The notes below the pieces were generated by a model. The model was not told where the DNA came from, made no database searches, and saw nothing but the letters and a program-made list of their open reading frames with translations. DNA of 64,000 nucleotides from RI-153 sp041391225 (lineage in GTDB: Bacteria; Chloroflexota; Anaerolineae; Caldilineales; Caldilineaceae): contig JAWKOL010000015.1 in assembly GCA_041391225.1 (NCBI GenBank), positions 84,533 to 148,532 on the forward strand. Direction: 5' to 3'. Shown in pieces: positions 52,256-62,479 of the stretch. How positions within the stretch are numbered: position 1 is the first letter of the stretch; each line of letters starts with the position of its first letter. The position numbers were made by a program, and so were the translations under genes.

Positions 52256-53638
52256 GTGCAGAAACTATCCGTCAAACTCACCGGCGCATTTGCCGCTGTC
52301 ATCGTGGTAGGGGTGCTGGTGACCGTGTTGCTGGCGCGACAGGCCACGGCCACACAGGCATCCTACGTAATGATCGGCACGCACATGGTGCAGCCTTCCG
52401 ATTTGCAGCAGGATCTGGCCACGTTCTACAGCCAAAACGGCGGCTGGGATGGGCTGGATCGCTACCTGTTGCAGTTGATCACCGGCGCATCGAGCCGGGG
52501 GATGCGCGGCATGATGGGGCAGATGATGGGCCTTTCCGACGGCAGCATCCTGATCCTGGACGCCGAGGGCCTTGCCGTGGCCAGTCTGGGCGATCTGGGC
52601 CAACTGACGCCCGCCGAAATGAGCGGCGCCGGTGGCTACCCGATCCGCGTCGGCCTTCAGCGCGTGGGGACGTTGGTGCTCGAAGGCACGCCCATGTCGG
52701 GGTTGACAGGCGCTGAGCTTGTCTCCAGTGTGACGCGTTCTGTGCTTACGGCGGCGCTGGTGGCGGCGTTGGTGGCCTTTGCGATTGGGACAGTGTTGAT
52801 CCGTCAGATCACCCAACCGCTGGCGACGCTGAACGAGGCGTCGCAGCGCATCGCGGCGGGGAAGCGCGATGTGCAGGTGCCTGTGCGTAGCAGCGACGAA
52901 CTGGGGCAATTGGGGCAGACCTTCAACCAGATGGTCTCGTCTTTGCAGACGCAGGAGACGTTGCGCCGCAACCTGATGGCCGACGTGGCCCACGAGCTGC
53001 GCACGCCGCTATCCGGCATCCAGGGGACGGTTGAAGCGATGCAGGACGGCGTCTTCGCCTTCACGCCCGACAACCTCGAATCGATCCACGAGCAGGTGTT
53101 GCTGCTCAACCGTCTTGTCGAAGACCTGCGCACACTGGCCAATGCCGAAGCGGGGCAGTTGTCCTTGCACCGCGGACCGGTGGATCTGGCCCAGGTGGCG
53201 GCAAGACAGCGCACCGCGCAGATCGCCCACTTCCAACACAAACAGGTGGCGCTCAATGTCATCACCGCCGAAGATCTGCCGGCTGTCGACGGTGACGAGG
53301 AACGTTTGGGGCAGGTGTTCGGCAATCTGTTGGCCAATGCCCTGCGCCATACGCCCGCTGGCGGCCATGTTGACGTCGATCTGCGCGCGGGCGAGGGCTA
53401 CGTAAATCTTGCTGTGATCGACGACGGCGAAGGCATCCCCCCCGAAGATCTGCCGCATGTGTTTGATCGTTTTTACCGCGGCGACCGATCACGCAGCCGC
53501 CAGACAGGCGGCAGTGGGCTGGGGTTGGCGATTGTGCGTCAACTGGTGGAGGCCCACGGTGGGGAGATCCGCGTGCAAAGCCCGCCGGCGGGGAAAGCGC
53601 AAGGCACGGGGATCTTCTTGCGCCTGCCGGCGCGTTAA
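52256..53638 (+). CDS. Sensor histidine kinase (BaeS-like)
   Basis: 460 residues from GTG 52256-52258 (GGGGA 7 bases upstream). TM1 LTGAFAAVIVVGVLVTVLLA, extracytoplasmic sensor with the Met-rich SSRGMRGMMGQMMGLSDGS, TM2 VLTAALVAALVAFAIGTVLI, HAMP ITQPLATLNEASQRIAAGKR, H-box VAHELRTPLSG (His near 246), N-box NLLANALRHTPAGG, G1 DDGEGIPPEDLPHVFDRFYR, G2 GGSGLGLAIVRQLVEAHGG. A Met-rich periplasmic segment next to an exported Met-rich protein hints at a metal or oxidant stimulus; that is inference. Confidence 0.95.
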   Translation: MQKLSVKLTGAFAAVIVVGVLVTVLLARQATATQASYVMIGTHMVQPSDLQQDLATFYSQNGGWDGLDRYLLQLITGASSRGMRGMMGQMMGLSDGSILILDAEGLAVASLGDLGQLTPAEMSGAGGYPIRVGLQRVGTLVLEGTPMSGLTGAELVSSVTRSVLTAALVAALVAFAIGTVLIRQITQPLATLNEASQRIAAGKRDVQVPVRSSDELGQLGQTFNQMVSSLQTQETLRRNLMADVAHELRTPLSGIQGTVEAMQDGVFAFTPDNLESIHEQVLLLNRLVEDLRTLANAEAGQLSLHRGPVDLAQVAARQRTAQIAHFQHKQVALNVITAEDLPAVDGDEERLGQVFGNLLANALRHTPAGGHVDVDLRAGEGYVNLAVIDDGEGIPPEDLPHVFDRFYRGDRSRSRQTGGSGLGLAIVRQLVEAHGGEIRVQSPPAGKAQGTGIFLRLPAR

Positions 53639-53678
53639 GGAAAAAGCAGAAAAATCATTATCCACGAAGAACCACGCA

Positions 53679-56638
53679 TCACGCATCACGCATCACGTCC
53701 CCCGCAATCACCTTCGCCACCACCGAAGACAGGCGCTCCAAACTCACCGGTTTCGTGAGGACGACAGTGCTGTTGTCCTTTTCCGCTTCCTGAAGATCCT
53801 CGTTTGAGGCGTGGCCTGTCATCAGGATCACGGGCAGGGTGGCGCCGTGTTTGCGCAATTGGCGCAGAAATTCGACGCCGCCCATCTTGGGCATCACCAC
53901 ATCGCTGATGACCAGCGCGATTTCGTCCTTGTGCCGTTCCCAGCAATCCAGCGCTTCCCTACCGTTGGCGGCGGCGAAGGTTCGATAGCCAAGTAACATC
54001 TCCAATGTGTCGATCAGGGCGACACGCGCAGCTTCGTTGTCTTCCACCACGAGGATGCTCTCGCCACGGCCTGCGCTGAGCGACGACGCTGTGTCCATTT
54101 GGGGCGACTGATCATACTCGCGCCAGGCAGGCAGGTAAATCGTGAAACACGAACCTTTGTTAATTACGGATTCAACGCGGATCTCACCGCCATGCTGTTT
54201 GACGATGCCGTAGACCTGCGCCAAGCCCAGGCCGGTGCCTTTGCCTTTGTCTTTGGTGGTGAAGAATGGTTCGAAGAGGCGCGGCACAAAGTGCTGTGGG
54301 ATGCCACAGCCGGTGTCTTCGATGCGGATCTGAATCCAATCACCTGCGCCTGGCGCGCCCGTTGTCGGATCGCTTCCTGTCGCAGAGAAGGGTACGGCGT
54401 GGATCGTCAACCGGCCGCCCTCGGGCATGGCGTCGCGCGCGTTGACGGCCAGGTTCATGATCACCTGTTGTAGCCGCGTGGGATCGGCCTGTACCTGGAG
54501 GTTGTCGCCTTCGCATGAAAACGATATGTCGATATGCTCGGGCAAGGTACGTTCGAGAAGTTTGACGATCTCCTTGAGGAACGGCCCCAGATCGAGGTGA
54601 GACGTTTCGATTTTGCTGTGACGGCTGAAATCCAGGATCTGCCGGATCAGATCGGCGGCGCGACGCGCCTGTTCGACCACGGTGGTCAACTGCTGGCGCA
54701 TCTTGTCGGGGACCGCCTCGGCGCGCGCCGCCATCTGGCTGTAGAGCAGGATCACAGCCATGATGTTGTTGAAATCATGGGCGATCCCTGCCGCCAGTTG
54801 ACCTACCGCGGCCAGGCGTTCCTGCTGTTGGAGCGTTCCTGGATCTCACGTTCGTGGGTGACGTCGTTGATCACAAGCAGCCAGCCGTCGTCTACGAATT
54901 CGGCTGCGATGGGCTGGCTGCGCACTGTGAAGGCGCGCCGGCGGCTTCGATTTCGTGCCAGGGGCCAGCCCAGGCGGCTGCAGGAATTCGACAATCGGCT
55001 GTTGTGCCAGCGATTGCACCACATCGCCGACACCGACGCCGGACAGCAGCGCCAGGTAGGTCGCCGCGCTTCTGTTGGCGAGGACGATGCGCTGTGTGGC
55101 GTCGAGCAGGCACACGCCGTCGGGAACGGCATCCATCACCTGCTGTAGCCGGTGTGTAACCGTCTGCAATTGTTCGAGCAGGTGTAGACGCATGGCAGCC
55201 GTCCCCAACTGGTTGCCCACCGTCTGCAGAGAGATTTCGTGTTCGGTCCACACGCGGGCGCTATGGTTCGCCACGCCGATGCCGCCGATGGATTCGCCGT
55301 CGCTGATCACCGAAACGAGCAGACAGGCGTGAATGTCTTGCTGTAGGAACCATCCGCTCACCGTTTGCGGCAGCAGCGATTCCGACGTCACATCGTTGAC
55401 GACGATGGGCTCTGCAACGTCGAATCCTTCGTCGATCATGTACGCGATCAGTTCGTTGACGCTGTCTCGTTCCACGCCGCTGCTGGCGAATGCGCCGCCA
55501 ATCCAGCAGGCGCCGATGTCAAGGTTGAGGCCGCTCAGGATCTGGCTCAGCGCGCCGTCGAAAAACGACGGCAGATCGTCGGCCTGCGCCGCCGCCAACA
55601 CGATCTGGTTGATCGCCTCTTCGCGGGCCGCCTGCTGACGGATCTGCATCTCGTTTTTGACACGCTTCGTCACATCACGGGCGATGCCTTCGAGCGCCAG
55701 CATCTGCCCGTCGTCGTCGTAGATGATCACGTTGCGCTGCTCGATCCAGAGGACGCGCCCGTCCTTGTGCAACCAGCGGATCAGCAGCGGACCGGCGCCG
55801 CCGACGGCATCTGTGATCGGCGGATCCAGATAGCGGTGATCGTCGGGGTGAACCAGCCTACGCCCAGCATCGGATCATCGTAGAAATCTTCGGGGCTGTA
55901 GCCTGTCAGTCTGATGGCTGAGGGCTGACGTACTCGTAGCCAGGCGCGGCTGGTAGCGGAACCGGTAGATCATGTCTTGCGCGTTCTCCGCCAGGCGGCA
56001 AAACGCCGTTCGCTGTCGGCCAACTCGTCTTTGATCTGCCGGAAGTAGAGGATCAGAGTCCCCACCGCAACGATCTGCGAGAAGACGGCACCGATCAGGA
56101 ATCCCCACGGCGCGAACCAGAGCACCGGGCGCAGCAGTGGATAGTCCCACTTATGGATGCCCCAAGCGATCAGCGTCCAACCTGTGATCTGTGAACCGAT
56201 GTCCCCCTTGCCCTGGCGTAGCAACACCCAGCCAGTGCGAACGTAAAGGAAACCCGCAAGCATGAAGACGGGCAACGAAACCACACTCACCGAGAACTGC
56301 GCAAGCATCGCCACCAGCACCCACACGAAACACCCGACGCCGATCCAGATCCAGATCCGCAAAATACGCCAGCCCAAAAAGTGCATGGTGCCGGCGTAGA
56401 GAAGCAGCGCGCTGGCCAGCGTGGCCGCCTGTTGGCCGACGAGCCAAGGCGCGTCGGCGGTGAGATTGAGGATGAGCAGATCGAAGACAAAGCGCACAGT
56501 GTAAAGCGACCAACTCCACGCCCACAACTTGAGATGGTGGTCGCGCTCTTGCACGTAGAGATAGCTATAGACAAAAGCAAGCACTGCCGAAGTTGTCAGC
56601 GCCGCGACGACGCTTGGGACCATCCAGGACATAAGCAT
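53679..56638 (-). pseudogene. Hybrid histidine kinase (multi-TM, PAS, GAF, HisKA, receiver), about five frameshifts
   Basis: Order along the protein: 6-7 TM helices (VVAALTTSAVLAFVYSYLYV to FLIGAVFSQIVAVGTLILYF), PAS (FRRLAENAQDMIYRFRYQPR, HKDGRVLWIEQRNVIIYDDD), GAF (NQIVLAAAQADDLPSFFDGA to HSARVWTEHEISLQTVGNQL), a second PAS (QQVMDAVPDGVCLLDATQRI), HisKA/ATPase (GIAHDFNNIMAVILLYSQMA, LAVNARDAMPEGGRL, GKGTGLGLAQVYGIVKQHGG), receiver (ESILVVEDNEAARVALIDTL, LVISDVVMPKMGG). Shifts lie near 55980, 55890, 55780, 54900 and 54800; the kinase-receiver half is clean. The C-terminus VMRDA and stop are encoded by a GCATCACGCATCACG repeat. Confidence 0.88.
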
Positions 56639-56743
56639 CCTGCTCCATCTTGTCGGGAAAGCACACCTTACTATACTATTGAGGCGCCTTCGTAGAATTG
56701 TCCGTCGAATCGCCGATTTTTTCCTATGATCAAGGAGTGATCA

Positions 56744-58084
56744 ATGCCCATCGACACCCGCCGTGAGAGGCTCCTCAAGCACACGTTCTTGGATTACCAG
56801 CAGACGGCTGAATTTCTCAAAAATCCACTGATCGTCGACCGCGCCCAAGGGTTGTACTACTGGGATGTAGACGGCAAAGAATACTTCGACGCTATCGGCG
56901 GCATCTTCGTGGCGGTGTTGGGGCATGGGCACCCGCGCTTGATGGAGGCGATGCGCAGGCAAATGGAGGTGATGACGTTTGCGCCGCCATTGCACGGCGT
57001 CGCCGACGTGACCCTCGATTTCGTCGAGCGCCTGGGCCAGGTGACGCCGGGGTCGCTCAACTACGTGAAGCCCTTCAGCGGTGGTTCAGAATCGGTGGAG
57101 GCGGCGCTGAAGTTCGTGCGCCAGTATTTCAAGCAGAGTGGCAAACCAGGCAAATACAAGTTCATCAGCCGCTACTTCGGCTACCACGGCGGCACCGCCG
57201 GCGCTATGGCCGCCAGCGGCACTGGCAAACGCAAGACGCCCTTCGAGCCGCAGATGGGGGGGTTCCTCAAAGTCTTCCCGCCCACCTACTACCGCGACCG
57301 CTTCGACACCTGGGAGGAGTGCAACCGTTTCTGCGCCCTCATGTTCGAAGACGTGATCCGCAACGAAGACCCCGAAACCGTAGCCGGCATTATCGTGGAG
57401 CCTATCGGCAACACCGGCGGCATCATCACCCCAACCGACGAATACTTCCACATCTTACGCCGAATCTGCGACGAATACAATGTGGTGTTGATCTTCGATG
57501 AGATCATTACCGGCTTCGCCCGCACCGGCAACATGTTTGCCGCCCAGACATTCGGCGTCACCCCAGACATTATCTGCGGCGGCAAGGGGCTTTCCAGCGG
57601 CGCCATCCCGCTGGGCGCGATGATGGCGCGCGAAGACATGGCCGACGTCTTCTTCGGTGCGCTGGAAGACGACGTCCACTTCGCGCATGGGCACACCTTC
57701 GCCGGCAACCCCCTGGCCTGCGCCGTGGGCCTGGCCGTTCTCGATGAGATCGAAGAAAAGCAATTGGATCGCAAAGCACAGGAGATGGGCGACTACCTGG
57801 CCGCCAAGTTGGAAAACCTGAAACGCTACGGCGTGATCCGCGAGATCCGCGGTAAAGGGATGCTGCGCGGCGTAGAATTGACCAAAGACGCCGCCACGCT
57901 GGAACCCTTCCCCGCGCTAGGACACGCCCTCAAGCGCACTGCTCTGAAGAATGGCCTGATCATGCGCATCGATCCGTCCTGGTTCGCAGTGGCCCCGGCG
58001 GTCATCGCCGAGAAATCCGACATCGACGAACTGTATGATCGCATCGACCGTAGTCTGGCCGACGCACTGGAAGAAGTGGGATGA
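56744..58084 (+). CDS. Class III pyridoxal-phosphate aminotransferase
   Basis: 446 residues. YYWDVDGKEYFDAIGGIFVA at the N-terminus, PLP phosphate contacts SGGSESVEAALKFVRQY, YFGYHGGTAGAMAASG, Asp in VVLIFDEIITGFARTG, catalytic Lys281 in ICGGKGLSSGAIPLG, and the C-terminal GVIREIRGKGMLRGVELTKD. It resembles beta-alanine/4-aminobutyrate or alanine-glyoxylate type omega-transaminases; the amine donor is not decided. ATG 56744 follows AAGGAGTGATCA. Its stop overlaps the ATG of the oxidoreductase gene (ATGA). Confidence 0.94.
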   Translation: MPIDTRRERLLKHTFLDYQQTAEFLKNPLIVDRAQGLYYWDVDGKEYFDAIGGIFVAVLGHGHPRLMEAMRRQMEVMTFAPPLHGVADVTLDFVERLGQVTPGSLNYVKPFSGGSESVEAALKFVRQYFKQSGKPGKYKFISRYFGYHGGTAGAMAASGTGKRKTPFEPQMGGFLKVFPPTYYRDRFDTWEECNRFCALMFEDVIRNEDPETVAGIIVEPIGNTGGIITPTDEYFHILRRICDEYNVVLIFDEIITGFARTGNMFAAQTFGVTPDIICGGKGLSSGAIPLGAMMAREDMADVFFGALEDDVHFAHGHTFAGNPLACAVGLAVLDEIEEKQLDRKAQEMGDYLAAKLENLKRYGVIREIRGKGMLRGVELTKDAATLEPFPALGHALKRTALKNGLIMRIDPSWFAVAPAVIAEKSDIDELYDRIDRSLADALEEVG

Positions 58085-59168
58085 TGAGGATGATCCGCAT
58101 CGCCTTTGCCGGCGCTCGCCGGTCCAGTTCGTTCTTTCGGGCGTTCCAAGCCCACCCGCGCACGCAGATCGTGGCGCTGTGCGATGTTCACACGCCGACG
58201 TTGGCCGAAGCGGGCCGCGCTACCGGCGTCGACAAGCTGTATACCGTCTACGAGCAGATGTTGGATGAGGTGAAACCCGACGCTGTGGTGGTGGCGACGC
58301 CGATGCACTTCCACGCCGCCCAGAGCATCGCCGCGCTGGATCGCGGCATTCACGTCCTCTGCGAGGTGACGGCGTGTGTCTCCATCGACGAAGCACGTTG
58401 GCTGGTGGCAGCCTGCAAGCGTTCGTCCGCCGTCTACATGATGGCCGAAAACTACACCTACATGAAACCCAACGTGCTGGTACGGGCGATGGCAGCCGCG
58501 GGCGCTTTCGGTGATGTCTATTACGCCGAGGGCGAATACCTGCACGAACTGTCGGCGCTGCACCACACCGCGGACGGCAAGCCCACCTGGCGCTACTACT
58601 GGCAGGTGGGCGTCAATGGGGCCACCTACCCCACCCACAGCCTCGGCCCCTGTCTGCAATGGACAGGTGAACGGTTGGATCGCATCAGTTGCGTCGGCAC
58701 CGGGCGGTGGACCGACCCTGAGCACGTCATGGAGGACACGGTCCTTTTGCTGGGGAAGACGGCGAGCGAGAAGCTGGTGCGCGTGCGCCTGGACATGCTC
58801 TCTCGTCGTCCGCACGCCATGACCAACTACACGTTGCAGGGGACGAAGGGTGCGTATGAAAGCGCACGTCGCCCTGGCGAAGACAATTGGGTGTGGCTGG
58901 CCGACTACTGCGCCGATCCCAACCAGTGGGTTCCCCTGTCTCAATTCGAAGACGAGTTCCTGCCCGAGATCTGGCGCAACCCGCCGCCCGAGGCGCTCAG
59001 CGCCGGTCATGGCGGCGGCGACTACTTCGAGGTGATGGACTTCGTCGCCGCCATCCTCGGCGAAGCGCCGCCCCCATCGACATCCACACCGCCCTCGACA
59101 TGACCCTCCCCGGCCTGGTGAGCCAGGAATCGATCCGGCGGGGTGGCGAGTGGATTAGTGGAGGATAG
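58081..59168 (+). CDS. Gfo/Idh/MocA family oxidoreductase, C-terminal frameshift
   Basis: About 362 residues. Rossmann N-terminus IRIAFAGARRSSSFFRAFQA, VALCDVHTPTLAEAGRATGV, then KPDAVVVATPMHFHAAQSIA and HVLCEVTACVSIDEARWLVA (EVTA where most members have EKPxA, so the usual Lys is replaced). Substrate domain with GVNGATYPTHSLGPCLQWTG. The listed frame ends PSTSTPPST at 59103; a missing base in the C run at ~59072 restores IDIHTALDMTLPGLVSQESI to 59168. It is coupled to the aminotransferase by ATGA overlap, suggesting an amino-sugar or cyclitol pathway. Confidence 0.9.
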
Positions 59169-59182
59169 TCGGTGGTGGGGGT

Positions 59183-59304
59183 GATGCGTAATGCGTAATT
59201 CGTAATGCGTAAGGCGTAAGGTCATGTCGACAATGTGAGTTCCCAATTGGTAGATGATTTCCTCGACACGATTTGGGTTACGCATTACGCATCACGCATT
59301 ACGA
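59183..59304. repeat. ATGCGTAATGCGTAAT foldback repeat
   Basis: ATGCGTAATGCGTAATTCGT and ACGCATTACGCATCACGCAT arms around GACAATGTGAGTTCCCAATT. Its right part encodes the last residues (VMRDA) and stop of the following minus-strand membrane protein. Same family at 52120-52210 and 53672-53700. Confidence 0.85.
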
Positions 59305-60244
59305 TCCACCCTGCAACCAGCCCAACCCCTACCAATCCCGCGTACGCCGCCAACGTCGCCCCGCCCGGCGCAAAGAGCGGTTCGCCGGAGAGCGCCTGCC
59401 AGAGCGTGATGGCGAAGAAGCCGGTGTAGCCCAGCGCGGCGATCCAGACCAGGCCCACACGCTGTCCGCGGCGCAGACGGGGGAAGCGATTGGTGCTGAG
59501 CAGGCCGCCGATAAGCGCCAAAATCTGGATGGCGTGCAGCCCGAAGAAATGGGGCGCACGCAGATCGCCGCCTTCGGTGCTCCAGCCCAGGAACGGCAGA
59601 CCGGCCCCGCCGTCCTCGGCGCCGACGCTGTGCGCGCCCACCACCGCCATGACACCGGTCTGCTGTGCCTCGGCCAGTTGATCCGCCGTGGGCAGCACCA
59701 TGATCTGCCCCACCAGGCCGCCGGCCAACGTGATCAACAAGCCCAAGCGCAGCGCCCAGGCCAGCGCAGGCTGCTCGAAACGCTGGCGCATGAGCAGCAT
59801 CGCGATGATCAACATGCCACCCCACAGCACGTAGACGAAGATCCCCATGATCGAGAAGAGCGCGCCATCCAGCACGGTGCTCAAGTTGAAGTGACTGCCC
59901 ACGCCCCGCGCCGCCTGCCCGCTGATGATCGCCAGCTCCACCAACGACGCCACCGCCACCATGTTGCCGGCGATCCTGGCCCACCGCTGTCCTCGCAGGA
60001 AGCGCAACAGCCATAAGATCGTGAAGGTGTTGATGGAAAGTGAGAGCGCAAACTTCAGTGGCTTGATCCAGACAGGCGCGTTCGTCACCAGCCGGTCGTC
60101 GACAAAGGAAAGGCCAAGCGTGATCCCGATCATGGCCAGCGCCAGAAAGCCGAACAGCGTCAACCAGCGATTCGTCTGCATGAACTGTCGGAGCGCCGGT
60201 GCGGTCGTGGCGGCAGGGCGTTCAGCGTGAGTAGCGTGTAACAT
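59285..60244 (-). CDS. Multi-TM membrane protein next to the fourth ~76-aa gene
   Basis: 319 residues, eight or so TM segments (WLTLFGFLALAMIGITLGLS, LKFALSLSINTFTILWLLRF, FVYVLWGGMLIIAMLLMRQR, RLGLLITLAGGLVGQIMVLP, HFFGLHAIQILALIGGLLST, VGLVWIAALGYTGFFAITLW). ATG 60242-60244 has GGAG 8 bases upstream. Not DUF4386, but it takes the same slot: directly after a ~76-aa family gene on the same strand. C-terminal VMRDA comes from the 59183-59304 repeat. Unnamed. Confidence 0.8.
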   Translation of the reverse strand: MLHATHAERPAATTAPALRQFMQTNRWLTLFGFLALAMIGITLGLSFVDDRLVTNAPVWIKPLKFALSLSINTFTILWLLRFLRGQRWARIAGNMVAVASLVELAIISGQAARGVGSHFNLSTVLDGALFSIMGIFVYVLWGGMLIIAMLLMRQRFEQPALAWALRLGLLITLAGGLVGQIMVLPTADQLAEAQQTGVMAVVGAHSVGAEDGGAGLPFLGWSTEGGDLRAPHFFGLHAIQILALIGGLLSTNRFPRLRRGQRVGLVWIAALGYTGFFAITLWQALSGEPLFAPGGATLAAYAGLVGVGLVAGWIVMRDA

Positions 60245-60262
60245 GTGTGGTTTCTCCTGAAA

Positions 60263-60352
60263 GTTGGTGATGGAGTGATGGGATGATGCGGATGACTGGA
60301 TGGTGGTGTAGCGGCGATTCGTCATCACCACATCATCCCATCATCCGCATCA
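60263..60352. repeat. GATGGGATGATG foldback repeat overlapping the fourth ~76-aa gene
   Basis: GATGGGATGATGCGGATGA and TCATCCGCATCATC arms. The right arm provides the last codons (IDDADDGMMW) and stop of the ~76-aa copy 4. Confidence 0.75.
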
Positions 60353-60615
60353 TCAATTTTCTTGACTTCGACCAGCGCCAGCCCCAGATCGTGGAGCTTG
60401 CGCAGGACACCGTGCAGGGCAGATTGATCGGCCACCGAGCCGCAGAGGACGCTTTCGTCGCCGTCGTGGCTGATGGCGAGGCCGCCGAACCAATCAGTCC
60501 ATGCGTCATCGAGTCGGCCTTCGACACGGATGCAGTAGATCCGTCGCGAGCAGGCGTGGCGCACGAGGTCGGCTTGGGTTGAGCTATCGAGTTGAGTCTG
60601 CGTGGCCTTGTTCAT
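60325..60615 (-). CDS. ~76-aa conserved protein family, copy 4 (extended)
   Basis: 96 residues: N-terminal extension MNKATQTQLDSSTQADLV, then IYCIRVEGRLDDAWTDWFGG, SVLCGSVADQSALHGVLRKL, HDLGLALVEVKKI, and a repeat-encoded tail DDADDGMMW. It shares WTDWF and the DQxALHGxLR helix with the three copies at 6.8, 10.8 and 20.7 kb. It lies 80 bases before the multi-TM gene on the same strand and diverges from SDR2. No regulator of the LuxR type is adjacent here. Confidence 0.75.
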   Translation of the reverse strand: MNKATQTQLDSSTQADLVRHACSRRIYCIRVEGRLDDAWTDWFGGLAISHDGDESVLCGSVADQSALHGVLRKLHDLGLALVEVKKIDDADDGMMW

Positions 60616-60770
60616 GTCGCACAGTCTAGCGGGGACGGCGGCGCGTGTCGCCCCCAAGATTGGGGTAACCGTTGGGGCAATGCATTGGGACAACTACGCA
60701 GAATCAACACAAACCAACCGACAAATGACGCGATCCCCGGTCCGCGTGCTGTGCTACCATAGGGTTAGGA

Positions 60771-60925
60771 GAAACCAGAATAGCAGTGCTCCACGAGGAA
60801 CTACGAAGACAAAAAGAGAAGGACACCGATTGCACGGATTCTCAGGACGCGCAGATCAAAACAGCGGATCTTGTCTGTCTGCCGTCCTGGTAGTCCTGAA
60901 ATCCGTGTCCCTCTCTCCATCGATC
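60771..60925. repeat. Dispersed foldback element, degenerate copy 4
   Basis: AGGAGAAACCAGAATAGCAG, CCACGAGGAACTACGAAGAC and CCTGAAATCCGTGTCCCTCT match the element at 29065-29232; the right arm is lost. It lies in the divergent gap before SDR2, which otherwise shows no gene. Confidence 0.65.
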
Positions 60926-60940
60926 AGGAGAGAACACACA

Positions 60941-61699
60941 ATGGAATTGGCGGATCGACGGGCGCTGGTGACAGGCGCCAACAGCGGTTTGGGTCAGGCG
61001 ATGGCGACGATGCTGGCCGAAGCCGGCGCAGCGGTGGCATTGCACTATCGCAGCAATCAACAGGCAGTGGACGCGCTGGCAGCGTCATTGCGCGGGGCAG
61101 GGCATACCGTCCACGTGATCCAGGGCGATCTGTCCACGGCGGCGGCGACGCGCCAGGTAGCCGACGCTGCGCTTGCGCAACTGGGGCAGGTAGACATTCT
61201 GATCAACAACGCCGGCGACTGGGTGGACAAGCCACTCCTGCAAACCACCGACGCTGAATGGGACAGGCTGATCGACGTTGATCTGCGCGCACCATACCTG
61301 CTGACGCGGCTCCTGGCGCCCGGCATGGTGACACGCGGCTGGGGGCGCATCGTCAACATTAGCTCGGTTGCCAGCCTGGGCTACGTCCCCGGTGAAGGAT
61401 TGTATGGGATCGCCAAGGCGGGGATCAATGCGCTCACCCATGCCGCGGGCGTGGAACTGGCGCCGCACGGCGTCACCGTCAACGCCGTGGCGCCTGCGTG
61501 GACTGTGCCTGCCAGTCAGCCGTTCCCCGTGCCCGCGGACTATCCCCAATGCCACGAGGCGCCAAATCTGCGGCCCGGCCACGCCAGTGAAGTGGCGGCG
61601 CTGGTGCGCTTCCTTGTCTCCAACGCCGCGGCGCACATCATCGGCCAGGTGCTGCCCATCGACGGTGGCCTCTCGGTGACGCTGCCCAAAGGACGCTGA
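60941..61699 (+). CDS. SDR-family oxidoreductase (SDR2)
   Basis: 252 residues. TGANSGLGQAMATMLAEAGA, DILINNAGDWVD, Ser in VNISSVASLGYVP, YGIAKAG (YxxxK), NAVAPAW, then IIGQVLPIDGGLSV. ATG 60941 follows AGGAG by 10 bases. An acyl-carrier or sugar substrate cannot be chosen. A 9-kb-distant paralogue style (SDR1) is only moderately similar, so this is not a recent duplicate. Confidence 0.93.
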   Translation: MELADRRALVTGANSGLGQAMATMLAEAGAAVALHYRSNQQAVDALAASLRGAGHTVHVIQGDLSTAAATRQVADAALAQLGQVDILINNAGDWVDKPLLQTTDAEWDRLIDVDLRAPYLLTRLLAPGMVTRGWGRIVNISSVASLGYVPGEGLYGIAKAGINALTHAAGVELAPHGVTVNAVAPAWTVPASQPFPVPADYPQCHEAPNLRPGHASEVAALVRFLVSNAAAHIIGQVLPIDGGLSVTLPKGR

Positions 61700-61808
61700 G
61701 AGAGCAAATAGTGTTTGGACACGAATTTCAGGACTTTTCGGGACAAACCGTGGATCTTATCTCCTCTGTCTCTGTCTCTGTCTCTGCCTCAGTGAAAGGA
61801 CGACGATC

Positions 61809-62267
61809 ATGTCAGACCTCGATCTGCTGTATGTGGTGACGGCGTTGGTGTTCCATGTGGCGTTGATCGTCCACTTCGCGCTGCGCCGCTGGGCGTTCGA
61901 TTCGTACATCCTGCCCTGGGGCTGGATCATGTACGCGCTGAGCATCCCTGCGGCGGCTGTCGGCGTGATCCTTGCTGTGGGCGGCGCGCACTGGTCATTC
62001 TGGATCGGTGGCGTGATCTACTTGGTGTGGGCGGCGTTTGGCTATCGGGTGGAGTACGTAGCGCACATCGAGTGGCGCAACGCCAGGCGCTGGCCTATCT
62101 TCGTCCCGTACATCGTCCTCTACCTGGCCACCGTCATGTTCTACTGGTGGCCGTTGGCGCTGGTTAGCCGTCCGCTCTGGTACGTGGCCGCCGCGCTCTT
62201 TGTGGTGGAAACGGTGCTGAATGTCACGTCTCACAGGGGCGGGGCGGGCAAAGGCGTTGCGGTTTAG
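61809..62267 (+). CDS. Four-TM membrane protein, unassigned
   Basis: 152 residues with four hydrophobic helices (LLYVVTALVFHVALIVHFAL, WIMYALSIPAAAVGVILAVG, SFWIGGVIYLVWAAFGYRVE, IFVPYIVLYLATVMFYWWPL) and a further C-terminal one (LWYVAAALFVVETVLNVTSH). GAAAGGACGACGATC precedes ATG 61809. It follows SDR2 by 109 bases containing CTCTGTCTCTGTCTCTG. No family recognised. Confidence 0.7.
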   Translation: MSDLDLLYVVTALVFHVALIVHFALRRWAFDSYILPWGWIMYALSIPAAAVGVILAVGGAHWSFWIGGVIYLVWAAFGYRVEYVAHIEWRNARRWPIFVPYIVLYLATVMFYWWPLALVSRPLWYVAAALFVVETVLNVTSHRGGAGKGVAV

Positions 62268-62479
62268 TGGTGCGCACCACGCACTACACCTCTACATCAA
62301 AAGGCGGGCGCACAACCCGACAAAGCGTGGTGGCGGGCGCGGCGGGTCTGTTCTAAACTGGGGATGCGTAGCGGCGAAACTTTCCAGAGGACGCTGCGTA
62401 GAGTATCCCGAGATTGACATCCAAATGAGCCAGGCGTTGACACAGCGCACGCTCTTTCAAAATCCCAAGGAGACAGACC

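Noticed and set aside
57826..59010. 394-aa minus-strand open frame
   Set aside because: Antisense of the aminotransferase and Gfo/Idh genes, which are coupled and motif-complete.
62412..62440. TTGACA motifs upstream of pspC-like gene as promoter
   Set aside because: Two TTGACA hexamers occur, but no acceptable -10 lies 16-18 bases downstream.
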